A stretch of 64,000 bases of DNA from Raphanus sativus. Its lineage: Eukaryota; Streptophyta; Magnoliopsida; Brassicales; Brassicaceae. The notes beneath the pieces are model-generated. The model was given only the letters and a program-made list of their open reading frames with translations, ran no database searches and had not been told where the DNA came from. Location of the stretch: NCBI RefSeq assembly GCF_000801105.2, contig NC_079516.1, positions 3,224,001 through 3,288,000 on the forward strand. Direction: 5' to 3'. A program made the translations under genes and the position numbers. Position 1 is the first letter of the stretch. Each line of letters starts with the position of its first letter. Below, piece after piece: positions 56,101-64,000 of this stretch.

Positions 56101-57273
56101 CTACAAGGCCGCTTGAGTGATGAAGTTTACGTTACACAGCCACCTGGTTTTGTGGATCAAGATCGTCCGTCCTATGTGTGTCGTCTCCGGAAGGCTCTTT
56201 ATGGCCTTCGGCAAGCTCCCAGGGCCTGGTATCAAGAACTCCGGGCCTACTTGCTTACTCTTGGGTTCGTTAATTCTGTTGCCGACACCTCCTTGTTCAT
56301 CAAGAAAGGAACCAATGTTACTCTCTACGTATTGGTATATGTTGACGATATGATAATTACAGGGAGCAGTAACATGGCGATTGACAATTTGATCACGGTC
56401 TTAGAGGCACGGTTCTCTCTTAAAGATCTTGGGGAGAGCAAATATTTCCTCGGCATCGAACTTCATCGTGACAGTCGGGGACTTCATCTGCGCCAACAGA
56501 AATATATTGCAGATCTCCTTGAGAAGACAAAGATGGCTTCTGCAAAACCAGTCTCAACACCGATGTCACCAACACCCAAGCTCACTTTAACCTCTGGCAC
56601 TAAGTTGGATGATCCACGGGAGTATCGTCAGACTATTGGCAGTCTTCAATACCTCTCATTTACTCGTCCGGATATTGCATATGCTGTCAACAAGCTCTCC
56701 CAATTTATGCATCAACCTACCGATCTACACTGGAGTGCAGCAAAGAGAATTCTTCGCTACCTAGTTGCAACACCAGCTCATGGAGTTTACATGCGTCGGG
56801 GTACACCACTTACACTTCATGGCTTCTCAGATGCAGACTGGGCAGGAGACACTGATGATTTTGTCTCCACAAATGCATATGTCATCTATCTTGGTGGCAC
56901 ACCTATCTCCTGGTCCTCGAGAAAGCAGAATGGTGTTGCTCGGTCATCTACTGAGGCGGAGTATCGCGCAGTCGCAAATGCAGCCTCTGAGCTATGTTGG
57001 ATTATTTCCTTGCTTACTGAACTTGGTGTCCGACTTCCAGCAGCCCTCGTCATATATTGTGACAATATTGGTGCAACACATCTCTCCGCCAACCCCATCT
57101 TTCACTCTAGGATGAAGCACTTGGCTCTGGATTTCCATTTCATTCGCGATAATGTTCAAGCCGGGAAACTTCGTGTCACACATGTTTCTACTCGCGATCA
57201 GCTCGCTGACCCTCTGACGAAAGCTCTGTCCAAGCCAAGGTTTCAAGAACTCATCAGCAAGCTTGGAGTTTGA
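53110..57273 (+). CDS. Copia gag-pol polyprotein, 1387 residues, intact
   Basis: Single frame with all copia domains in order. The gag region (1-290) ends in a zinc knuckle CX2CX4HX4C (Cys276, Cys279, His284, Cys289). The protease has the DSG motif at 331-333 (LLDSGATHHIT). The pre-integrase zinc site is HSRLGHPS...CTDC, and the integrase DDE residues lie in LYSDVWTSP, LFSDNGGEY and HNGISERKHRHLVE. A Pro/Ser/Thr-rich linker spans about 755-870. The reverse transcriptase has WRNAMVEEI, KARLVARGFHQ and the catalytic YVDD at 1077-1080. RNase H shows SDADWAGD, RSSTEAEYRA and YCDNIGA. Gag and pol are fused without a frameshift, as usual for plant copia elements. No stop codons or frameshifts, so it looks functional. 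ATG 53110 is the first in frame after the leader. Confidence 0.96.
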   Translation: MASPAQSAETINISDTPVLLNVNMANVTKLTASNYIMWSRQVQALLDGYNLAGHLDGSDVVPTPTLTTDGVISANPDYVLWKRQDRLLYSSLLGAVSVSVQPLLSSATTAAEIWSILSSTYAKPSRGHIQQLRQQIKHWSKGTKTIDEYMQGLTTRFDQLALLGKTLDHEDQLEAVLDGLPEEYKTVSDQLEGRDVSPSLTEVHEKLINYEAKLQHSVAATPSNAPVTANAVNYRGHNRNNYRNTPQRGSYRGHPQSSYSPRPSRGYAPRPYQGRCQICGIHGHSARTCSQLQQAHSSYYPQPRATTHTPWQPRANLAAAPAYDAGNWLLDSGATHHITSDLNNLALHQPYTGGEDVMIADGSGLQIANTGSTLLSTPHRPLALKEVLYVPDIKKNLISVYRMCNTNQVSVEFFPAHFQVKDLNTGIRLLQGKTRNELYEWPVNLHPPTILHASPSSKTDLSSWHSRLGHPSLPLLKSIVSKFSLPFSNTLQQLSCTDCFINKSHKLPFHTNSITSTHPLQILYSDVWTSPVHSLDNSKYYLVIVDHHTRYTWMYPLKRKSEVKEVFIKYKALVENCFNHKIGTLFSDNGGEYLALRSFLSENGISHLTSPPHTPEHNGISERKHRHLVETGLSLLSHASLPQSYWCYAFATAVYLINRMPTPVLTNQSPYKKLFGTEPNYLKLRIFGCACYPWLRPYTAHKLEPRSVTCTFLGYSLSQSAYLCLDRSTGRVYTSRHVLFDETKYPFKEKRTPSAPSDQPQTSSSPPVTIVPTRQLVQSLPQQPPCVDPHLNSTPTPTPVPLVPVSPLLQQTSAPHSAPASPLPHQPSPSPSPISSPAPLPQPQISPVQPPPNQHPMRTRAKNNITKPTQKFSLQASKPKPKIPKTVAEALRDPNWRNAMVEEINAQIKNGTHELVPPTPEQNVVGCKWIFTLKYNPDGTLNRYKARLVARGFHQQYGRDFTDTFSPVIKATTVRSVLHLAVNNDWRLRQIDVNNAFLQGRLSDEVYVTQPPGFVDQDRPSYVCRLRKALYGLRQAPRAWYQELRAYLLTLGFVNSVADTSLFIKKGTNVTLYVLVYVDDMIITGSSNMAIDNLITVLEARFSLKDLGESKYFLGIELHRDSRGLHLRQQKYIADLLEKTKMASAKPVSTPMSPTPKLTLTSGTKLDDPREYRQTIGSLQYLSFTRPDIAYAVNKLSQFMHQPTDLHWSAAKRILRYLVATPAHGVYMRRGTPLTLHGFSDADWAGDTDDFVSTNAYVIYLGGTPISWSSRKQNGVARSSTEAEYRAVANAASELCWIISLLTELGVRLPAALVIYCDNIGATHLSANPIFHSRMKHLALDFHFIRDNVQAGKLRVTHVSTRDQLADPLTKALSKPRFQELISKLGV

Positions 57274-57280
57274 GGGAGCA

Positions 57281-57403
57281 TATTAGTGATATGTATATGG
57301 AAAGGTTCTAAATGTAATTAGACTAAACCTAGACCTCCTCTGTATCATATAAATATTGTAATCATCCTACGCTAATAAGACAACAGAACATTCTAAACTT
57401 ATA
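57281..57403 (+). repeat. 3' LTR of the copia element
   Basis: Identical to the 5' LTR over 123 bases; preceded by the purine tract and followed by the GGCTT target duplication. Confidence 0.95.
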
Positions 57404-57408
57404 GGCTT

Positions 57409-58165
57409 TTGGTATAGCTGGCCGAATGAAGAACATGTCCATACCGAAATTAAACGACAGACGACACCTAGTTTCCATCTCAAACATTTAAATATCAAGT
57501 TGTTCAGTCACTTGTTTCCCAAGAATGGATAATAACTCAGAGAGAGACTTGACCAGATCAAATCTTTGTCTGCACAGCTCACAAAAAGGTTTCAACATAC
57601 GGTTAACATACAGATTTCATCCGACATGTTCTTTCGAAATCAGAACAATCCTGCAACATGATCCTCACATATACAGAACTGGAACATACTAGTGAGACAA
57701 GATGTAGATAGAATTTGACTTTCACAAAACATCATGGAATCAGTAAGAAACTCGTGCACTCCTGCAAACAATACAATCACAGGCCTTACTGAGAGATCCA
57801 TAGAGGAAGTAACATCCTGTAGATTGCAAAGCCATTACAAAAGGTAACCTGTAGGTTTGCTCTCTTTCCAGATCATGCAAACTATCATACTGAAGAAAAC
57901 AACCAGCTAAATAATAACTTGACATGATTGCAGACTTTGCAGTCCCATGTTACAACAACTATGATGACAATGTAACTTGACAAACCACTTGCAAAAGTTT
58001 TAACATGATTTATTTCATTAGAAAAAGGGAATATATACAACTTGGCGTTTCACAATAACTGCTGCTTACCATAAAACAAAGCGGTTAAAGGATCTTTGCC
58101 TCTTACACGGTGACTATTAACAGGGCCAAACAAACAGATACTTCACATTTTCATTAACTATATAT
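57409..58165. other. Former GAUT9 upstream DNA and RING gene 3' flank
   Basis: No gene recognised. The 61-codon minus-strand frame near 57740-57925 looks incidental. Part is probably the 3' UTR of the RING gene. Confidence 0.4.
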
Positions 58166-59290
58166 CTACCCGGCAAGGAAAAGACTGGTGTCACTCCTTT
58201 GTGATCTCCTATGCCTTTCATACTCAAGATCATCAGTAGGAAGCTCAAACCGGCAAACCGGACAAGTGTTCCGTATCCCCAGCCAAGGCGTAATACACTC
58301 TCCATGATACAAATGCCTACAAGGAAGCCTCTTCACTTCCTCCTCTAGCACCATCTCATCTTTACAGACCGCACAAACCATGGCCCCTTCTTCCAATGTA
58401 AGTTTCACAACAGGAAGATCCTCAACAACCCTCTTGGCAGCCGGAGGATTCCCCCTGATCCCAGCTTCGTTATCAAACATGTGCCCAAGAATAGCATCAT
58501 CAACATCAGCATCAGCATCACCATCACCCAAACTAGCTAGATACATGTAATAGCTAGGGTCGATATCGCCAGGATTGATCGTGATACCTTCAGCTTGTTC
58601 GATGTAATTAACAACGTTGTTGATAGTTATCAAAACCTGCCAGTCAAGCTCATGTTCTTCTTCTTCATCATCATCCCTTGATTGCGAAGACAATTCTTCT
58701 TCTTCGTCGGATCTACTAAGAGCCCTAACCGTCCAGTTAATAGCGTTCTGCACCTCCTCCCATTCTTCAGTTTCATCATCACCCAAGTCGTAGTCCCAAA
58801 CAGGAGGAAGACCCGCACCAACCTCGACCCGACCCGGTTCATCTGCCCCGGAGGTGAAATCGAACACGCCATCTTCGTAATCGGAATCCGAATCGAGACC
58901 GGTCACTCGAAGCCCTTGCTGATCCGACCCGGATCCGGACTCACATCTAGTCCCTAAGACAATCTCCTCCTCCTTGGGTTCGTAAAAGCCCCATACATTG
59001 AAATCATCGCCGGTGAGTCCTTCAGATCCTAAGTACACCCCCTCGGAAGACTCTCGATCGAAGAAATCGATGGGACAGGTGTACGGATCGAGCTCCGAAT
59101 CCGAACCGGAGTCTGAAATCGGGTGGCCTGCGAATGGGAAATAAGGATCGCAATCGATGTCTCTGTCGTCGCAGACGAATACGCTCGTAGTCTCGTCGTC
59201 CTGTGTAAGAATAGAACTTTCTACGGCGGTTGAACCACCGTCCTCCGCCTCTTCTTCGAGGTTGGTTACAGGACCGGGCTTCGTCGCCAT
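58166..59290 (-). CDS. RING-H2 E3 ubiquitin ligase candidate
   Basis: Single-exon protein of 374 residues, very acidic in its first 270 (runs of Asp, Glu and Ser). The C-terminal RING-H2 finger has all eight ligands: Cys306, Cys309, Cys324, His326, His329, Cys332, Cys343 and Cys346 (CX2CX14CXHX2HX2CX10CX2C), with the Pro-Trp (TPWL) that contacts E2 enzymes. Ahead of it, WQVLITINNVVNYIEQAEG is the short conserved block seen in plant BTL/RDUF-like RING proteins. No membrane segment. Substrates unknown. The start at 59290 gives MATKPGPVTN and is the first ATG in frame. It is divergent from MEF13, with tRNA-Asp between them. Position matches At3g02340. Confidence 0.93.
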   Translation of the reverse strand: MATKPGPVTNLEEEAEDGGSTAVESSILTQDDETTSVFVCDDRDIDCDPYFPFAGHPISDSGSDSELDPYTCPIDFFDRESSEGVYLGSEGLTGDDFNVWGFYEPKEEEIVLGTRCESGSGSDQQGLRVTGLDSDSDYEDGVFDFTSGADEPGRVEVGAGLPPVWDYDLGDDETEEWEEVQNAINWTVRALSRSDEEEELSSQSRDDDEEEEHELDWQVLITINNVVNYIEQAEGITINPGDIDPSYYMYLASLGDGDADADVDDAILGHMFDNEAGIRGNPPAAKRVVEDLPVVKLTLEEGAMVCAVCKDEMVLEEEVKRLPCRHLYHGECITPWLGIRNTCPVCRFELPTDDLEYERHRRSQRSDTSLFLAG

Positions 59291-59414
59291 TGCTGAGTTT
59301 CAGAGCAACGAAATAAAAAAATGAAATGAAAAAATGAATATTTCAGAGGGAAAAATCGTATGATCTGATCTGGTGACGTGTAACTGAAAAAAGTGATGAC
59401 GTGTAAAAATACTA

Positions 59415-59486
59415 CGCCGTTGCCGGGGATCGAACCCGGGTCACCCGCGTGACAGGCGGGAATACTTACCACTATACTACAACGAC
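59415..59486 (-). tRNA. tRNA-Asp (GTC anticodon)
   Basis: 72 bases on the minus strand fold as a standard cloverleaf. Acceptor 5' GTCGTTG pairs with 3' CAACGGC before the unpaired G; the A box is TAGTATAGTGGTAAGTA; the anticodon arm CCCGC-CTGTCAC-GCGGG has GTC; and the B box GGTTCGATCC lies in a CCCGG/CCGGG T-arm. No intron. CCA is not encoded, as in eukaryotes. It sits in the roughly 260-base gap between the divergent RING and MEF13 genes, starting 65 bases from the MEF13 start codon. Confidence 0.97.
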
Positions 59487-59551
59487 TTGTTGATTCTAGA
59501 ATACGGTTTAGGAACTGAGTAAACCGATTCGAATTGGTTTTAATCGTTTCG

Positions 59552-62308
59552 ATGATCCCGCCTTTAACACACGACACGACACCACTGAGATTGAGTTCCT
59601 TAATGTCGGAGAATCTCAGATTCTTGCGTATGACTAGAGCAGTGGTTTCTCTCCATGGTTCTCTAACAAAGAAAATAGTTTCATACCGAAGAGTTCCTGT
59701 CTTTTCTTATTTCACAGATTTCGTGAAACAAGTGAACTCAATCAGCACGACCAACTTTTCGTTAGTTTACAAAGAATGTGCGAAGCAAGGAGCGGTGGAG
59801 GCAGGCAAGCAAGCTCATGCCCACATGATACTAACTGGGTTCCGTCCCACTACCTTCGTGCTGAACTGTTTGCTGCAAGTCTACACAAATTCTAGAGATT
59901 TACTCTCTGCTTCCATGTTGTTCGATAGAATGCCGCTGAGAGATGTCGTCTCGTGGAACACAATGATTAATTGTTACGCGAAGAGTAAAGACATGGTAAA
60001 GGCCAGTTATTTTTTTGATTTGATGCCTGAGAGAGATGTTGTGTCGTGGAACTCGATGCTTTCCGGGTATTTGCAAAACGGGGAGAGTTTTAAATCCGTT
60101 GAGGTTTTCGTTGAGATGGGGAGAGAAGGTGTTGGGTTTGACTGTAGAACGTTTGCTGTTATCTTGAAAGCGTGTTCTTGTTTAGAGGATAACAGTTTAG
60201 GGATGCAGATTCATGGGGTTGTTGTTAGAGTGGGTTGTGATACTGATGTGGTTGCTGCGAGTGCGTTGTTGGATATGTACGCAAAGTGCAAGAGGTTTGA
60301 CGAGTCGGTTAGAGTGTTTCGTGGTATTCCGGAGAAGAACTCTGTCTCTTGGAGTGCTGTGATCGCTGGCTGTGTTCAGAACAACTTGCTGTCCTTAGCT
60401 TTAATGTTTTTCAAGGAGATGCAGAAGGTGGGTGGTGGAGTGAGCCAGTCGATTTATGCTAGCGTCTTGAGGTCATGCGCTGCGTTGTCTGAGTTGAGGT
60501 TAGGTGGTCAGTTACATGCTCATGCGTTAAAGTCTGATTTTGCGGCAGACGGTATAGTGAGAACGGCGACTTTGGATATGTATGCAAAGTGTGATAATAT
60601 GCAAGATGCTCAGATTCTGTTTGACAAGTCAGAGAATCTTAACCGACAGTCTTATAACGCGATGATTACTGGTTATTCTCAGGAAGAGCATGGTTTCAAG
60701 GCTCTGCTGGTGTTTCACCGGCTCATGTTATCTGGTCTTGGTTTCGACGAGATAAGTTTGTCAGGAGTCTTCAGGGCCTGCGCCTTGGTGAAAGGTCTTT
60801 CGGAGGGGTTTCAGCTTTACGGTTTGGCGGTGAAAAGCAGCTTGTCACTAGATGTCTGCGTTGCAAATGCTGCGATTGACATGTACGGGAAATGCCAAGC
60901 TCTGGGTGAAGCGTTTCGTGTATTCGATGAGATGAGGAGAAGAGATGCTGTGTCTTGGAATGCGATTATAGCAGCGCATGAGCAGAACGGGAAAGGATAT
61001 GAGATGCTTTCTCTTTTCGTCTCAATGCTCCGCTCTAGTATCGAGCCTGATGAGTTTACTTTTGGAAGCGTGTTGAAAGCTTGCGCTGGTGGTTCTTTGG
61101 GTTACGGTTTGGAGATCCATTCCAACGTTGTTAAGTTAGGAATGGCTTCGAACTCCTCTGTTGGTTGCTCTTTGATCGATATGTATTCGAAGTGTGGAAT
61201 GATAGAAGAGGCAGAGAAGATACATAGCCGGTTGTTTCTTCGAGGCAATATTACTGAAGAGGTTGAAAAGATGAACAACAAAAGACTACAAGAACTGCGT
61301 GTTTCTTGGAACTCAATCATTTCCGGATATGTAACGAAGGAACAGAGCGAAGATGCTCAGATGATTTTCACTCGGATGATGGAGATGGGCATAGCTCCTG
61401 ACAAGTTCACTTACGCGACGGTTCTTGATACCTGCGCGAACCTAGCTTCAGCTGGATTAGGCAAACAGATTCATGCGCAGGTCATCAAGAAAGAACTGCA
61501 CTCCGATGTGTATGTCTGCAGCACCCTCGTTGACATGTACTCGAAATGTGGAGATCTCAATGATTCAAGATTAATGTTCGAGAAGGCCTTGAAGAGAGAC
61601 TTCGTGACGTGGAACGCCATGATCAGCGGGTATGCGCACCACGGGAAAGGAGAGGAAGCCATAGAGCTGTTTGAGAGAATGAAACTCGAAAACATCAAAC
61701 CGAATCATATAACTTTCATATCGATACTCCGAGCTTGCGCTCACATGGGTCTAGTCGACAAAGGACTGTACTACTTCCACATGATGAAGACTGAATATGG
61801 CTTGGATCCTCAGCTACCTCATTACTCGAACATGGTGGATATCTTGGGAAAATCAGGAAAGGTTGAGAAAGCGTTGAAGCTTATTCGAGAGATGCCGTTT
61901 GAAGCAGACGATGTTATATGGAGGACGTTGTTAGGAGTCTGCGCGATACATAGAAACAATGTAGAGATTGCAGAGGAAGCAACAGCTGCTCTGTTGAGAC
62001 TGGATCCACAAGACTCTTCGGCTTATACTCTTTTATCGAATGTGTACGCAGATGCAGGAATGTGGGAGAAGGTTTCAGATTTGAGGAGAAGTATGAGAAG
62101 GTTTAAGCTTAAGAAGGAGCCTGGTTGCAGTTGGGTTGAGCTCAAGGATGAGCTTCACGTGTTTTTCATTGCAGATAAGGCTCATCCTAGATGGGAAGAG
62201 ATCTACCAAGAGATTGGTTTGATTTATAGTGAAATGAAATCGTTTGATGATTCTTCTTTGGTGCCTGAGGTTGAAGTACAAGAACAAGGCCAATGGTACT
62301 GCTGCTAA
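59552..62308 (+). CDS. MEF13: PLS-class pentatricopeptide repeat protein with E/E+ domain (MEF13 orthologue)
   Basis: Organellar RNA-editing specificity factor; MEF13 works in mitochondria on several C-to-U sites. Intronless, 918 residues from the first true ATG at 59552. The N-terminus is basic and hydroxylated and could be a mitochondrial presequence; a second in-frame ATG at 59603 (MSENLRFLRMTRAVV) is also possible. About 20 PPR motifs of P, L and S type follow, with repeated DVVSWNTMI, LDMYAKC and FDEMRRRDAVSWNAI-type blocks. The tail has an E domain (ADDVIWRTLLGVCAIHRNNV, YTLLSNVYADAGMWEKV) and an E+-like end (KKEPGCSWVEL, HVFFIADKAHP), with no DYW deaminase, so it must recruit one. One S/P repeat has a non-standard insert (LRGNITEEVEKMNNKRLQEL). 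Frame intact. Position matches At3g02330. Confidence 0.94.
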   Translation: MIPPLTHDTTPLRLSSLMSENLRFLRMTRAVVSLHGSLTKKIVSYRRVPVFSYFTDFVKQVNSISTTNFSLVYKECAKQGAVEAGKQAHAHMILTGFRPTTFVLNCLLQVYTNSRDLLSASMLFDRMPLRDVVSWNTMINCYAKSKDMVKASYFFDLMPERDVVSWNSMLSGYLQNGESFKSVEVFVEMGREGVGFDCRTFAVILKACSCLEDNSLGMQIHGVVVRVGCDTDVVAASALLDMYAKCKRFDESVRVFRGIPEKNSVSWSAVIAGCVQNNLLSLALMFFKEMQKVGGGVSQSIYASVLRSCAALSELRLGGQLHAHALKSDFAADGIVRTATLDMYAKCDNMQDAQILFDKSENLNRQSYNAMITGYSQEEHGFKALLVFHRLMLSGLGFDEISLSGVFRACALVKGLSEGFQLYGLAVKSSLSLDVCVANAAIDMYGKCQALGEAFRVFDEMRRRDAVSWNAIIAAHEQNGKGYEMLSLFVSMLRSSIEPDEFTFGSVLKACAGGSLGYGLEIHSNVVKLGMASNSSVGCSLIDMYSKCGMIEEAEKIHSRLFLRGNITEEVEKMNNKRLQELRVSWNSIISGYVTKEQSEDAQMIFTRMMEMGIAPDKFTYATVLDTCANLASAGLGKQIHAQVIKKELHSDVYVCSTLVDMYSKCGDLNDSRLMFEKALKRDFVTWNAMISGYAHHGKGEEAIELFERMKLENIKPNHITFISILRACAHMGLVDKGLYYFHMMKTEYGLDPQLPHYSNMVDILGKSGKVEKALKLIREMPFEADDVIWRTLLGVCAIHRNNVEIAEEATAALLRLDPQDSSAYTLLSNVYADAGMWEKVSDLRRSMRRFKLKKEPGCSWVELKDELHVFFIADKAHPRWEEIYQEIGLIYSEMKSFDDSSLVPEVEVQEQGQWYCC

Positions 62309-62674
62309 ATGTGTTGTAGGGAGTGGAGCTCACTATGACCGAAAAGACTAGTGGTTCTGAGTGTAGTTCATTTGTACGAGTAAGTTTACTATAAACAATT
62401 TAATTATTCATTTGTATAACTTTTTAGCATACAATGTATAGTTTGTGGGTTTTGTTCTGAATGAATACTGATGTTTCTACATTTATTGACAGTTCAATAA
62501 AGTACTTTCTTTCTCTGTTTTTCATCCAAAAAATATCACTATAAGGATAACAATACATGAGAACTAATGAAAATGGGTCACAGTACCAAAACTGATAAAT
62601 AGAAAACAACAAAACAGAGTTCTTCATGAAGACAAAAATTTGATCTCTTGTGTGTTTTAAATTTGTGATTCGTC
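62309..62674. other. Convergent 3' flanks of MEF13 and TRM1
   Basis: AT-rich DNA with the probable 3' UTRs of both genes. Nothing else is seen. Confidence 0.4.
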
Positions 62675-64000
62675 TTATGATGTGGATGCAATATCCTCTG
62701 TTGTCTTCAGGCGCTTCGCATCCAGCTCTTCTTGGATATTATCTTCTTGCACTGCTTCTTCTTCCTCTTTTAGTTCTTCAATGTGTTGATTAAGATGGCC
62801 ATTGACTGCTTCATGACCAATAAGGGAGACATGTTTGCTTGTGATTTGGCGACCAGCTCTAAGCTTTGGACCCCAATGCTTCTCTGGATTTGGCAAAAAC
62901 CGAGCTACTTTCTTTGCCTGCGCCTTGCTCAGTGACCCAACGTGACGCGAAAAATCAACCTGACGATAACAGAAAACAAAGATTCAAGCTCTGAACTCTA
63001 TCCAGGTTCTAACAATGCAGAGAAAGACACCAAAAGAGACCTGATGTGATGGTTCTTTGGACAAGATCACACTTCCGGGGAGTTCAGGGGCTTGTGCCTT
63101 TATAGGATGATTCTTAACCTACAACAAAGATCATCAACCAAGTCAAAGAAAAGATTTGGTTAAATGAAAATGCTAGTCACATTCTGAATCATTAGTTAGT
63201 TTACCCAGCAACGCATGATGTCCCAGATAACCTCCATAGGCGCATCAGTTTTCATGCCGAGAGGATTCACATGAGTTCCCGAGATACGGTAATTAGCATT
63301 GATAACAGCTGATCGAAACATAGCAGCTGATGGTGAAATGCACTTTAGCGTCGCACAAAGATTATGCAGACTCAAAAACAGAGGAACATCTAGCAACTCC
63401 TGAAAGCATAGATAGAGGCAATAAGACCAACTCTCTCTTTTTCACGGTTTATTCTGGAAAACTGTCACAAAAGATTCATGCGACTTGCCTCAGAGACTGT
63501 GGTAAGTACAGCGAAGATCCGGTCATAAGCAGGATATCTGTCTTTCATGGATTTAACACTGTTCAAAATAGAAGTCACCCATTCTTGATCATGTATTGGA
63601 GCAGACCATATCGGTCCTCCCATGTTAAATTTCTTCCCACAGTGGTTGCATTCTTGTGTCACAACTGGACCAATTGCTGGTAGATACCTCACACTGTTGT
63701 TCTGCAAAATAATGATCAAATATTTATAAGAAAATGGTTTCAAGATAAAAAAAATTGATTCTTGCAACAGTATAACAAAAAGGGGGGAACTAAGAATCAT
63801 TGGCTATAATAATCCAAGTTTCTCTATCATCTTAGGAGGTGCATTGCATAGAGAGTGTTCAAACAGGTGCATATATATACCTTAGGAAGAGACCTCCCAA
63901 CAGGTTGAAGATGAAATGAATCACAACCAATGCATTGATAGACGTAAGAAAGCTTCAATGGAGTGTTCTTCATCGCACTCGCCGAGCTGTGACAATTTGA
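62675..64000 (-). CDS. TRM1: tRNA (guanine26-N2,N2)-dimethyltransferase TRM1, C-terminal part
   Basis: Dimethylates guanosine 26 of tRNAs using SAM. The window holds the last five exons on the minus strand; the gene continues past 64000. Exons: 63986-63881 (its upstream end is a probable acceptor), 63701-63489, 63399-63205, 63118-63041 and 62959-62675. Visible blocks are KLSYVYQCIGCDSFHLQPVG and CNHCGKKFNMGGPIWSAPIH, giving the two CX2C pairs of the zinc-binding region. They are followed by INANYRISGTHVNPLGMKTD, MEVIWDIMRCWVKNHPIK and FLPNPEKHWGPKLRAGR. The tail is acidic and of variable type. One intron, between 63488 and 63400, begins GCAAGT instead of GT. The SAM-binding N-terminal half is outside the window. 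Position matches At3g02320. Confidence 0.92.

Larger units (their letters stand above)
52899..57403 (+). mobile_element. Complete Ty1/copia LTR retrotransposon, 4.5 kb, identical 123-bp LTRs
   Basis: The 5' LTR is 52899-53021 and the 3' LTR 57281-57403; by eye they are identical over 123 bases. They begin TATTAG and end CTTATA, a non-canonical TA...TA terminus. The five-base target duplication GGCTT flanks the element (52894-52898 and 57404-57408). A primer-binding site complementary to initiator tRNA-Met (TGGTATCAGAGC) follows the 5' LTR directly at 53022-53033, and a purine tract (GAGGGAG) precedes the 3' LTR at 57272-57280. One uninterrupted gag-pol frame fills the interior. All parts for autonomous movement appear present. 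Confidence 0.97.

Overview
The window looks like nuclear DNA of a Brassicaceae plant, most probably a member of tribe Brassiceae such as Brassica or a close relative. The genes are intron-bearing, with GT-AG splice sites that join in frame. From memory, without a database search, their order and orientation match the Arabidopsis thaliana chromosome 3 segment around At3g02570 down to At3g02320. The recognised series is phosphomannose isomerase, 40S ribosomal protein S7, an At3g02555-type small protein, LBD41, a RAD23C remnant, an RCC1-repeat protein, a KIN/LEA-type ABA protein (two copies), SAM decarboxylase, TBL20, DMP5, a TMEM33/Pom33-family protein, an FHA protein, a spermidine-synthase-fold methyltransferase, GAUT9, a RING-H2 protein, tRNA-Asp, the PPR protein MEF13 and TRM1. 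Several genes expected in between (for example CCT6, GRF7, CONSTANS-LIKE 2 and 6-phosphogluconate dehydrogenase) are absent. That is the gene loss expected of one subgenome after the Brassiceae triplication.

Layout. 1-10 kb: compact housekeeping genes and LBD41. 10-16 kb: a decayed zone holding a RAD23 remnant split by a 210-bp hAT-type element, a 506-bp GC-rich hAT-type element, a small retroposed insert, long AT-rich DNA and a tRNA-derived SINE. 16-18.5 kb: the RCC1-repeat gene. 19-30 kb: a duplicated LEA-SAMDC block whose copies lie on either side of a 348-bp-period satellite array of about 6 kb. The distal block holds the intact SAM decarboxylase gene with its regulatory upstream ORFs; the proximal block keeps only a shard of it. 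30-33 kb: mostly empty, with a second SINE. 33-47 kb: TBL20, DMP5 (apparently truncated by a transposon end), the TMEM33-family gene, the FHA gene and the methyltransferase gene, interspersed with PIF/Harbinger-type and foldback elements. 47.5-49.2 kb: a Tourist-like MITE and a fresh 5'-truncated LINE. 50.6-57.4 kb: GAUT9 and a complete Ty1/copia element with identical LTRs. 58-64 kb: RING gene, tRNA-Asp, MEF13, and TRM1 running off the window.

The protein-coding genes do not form a pathway; they are separate plant genes kept in ancestral order. Regulation readable in the DNA includes two overlapping upstream ORFs on the SAM decarboxylase leader, site II/telobox-like motifs upstream of the ribosomal-protein gene, site II motifs at the FHA and methyltransferase genes, and ABA-type ACGT motifs upstream of the LEA genes. 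The most notable structures are the satellite array trapped between two copies of a duplicated block, the intact copia element with non-canonical TATA-type LTR ends, and the DMP5 gene whose last codons and stop come from a transposon terminus. I found no operon, CRISPR array or other prokaryote-type system. Arabidopsis gene names are recalled, not looked up.
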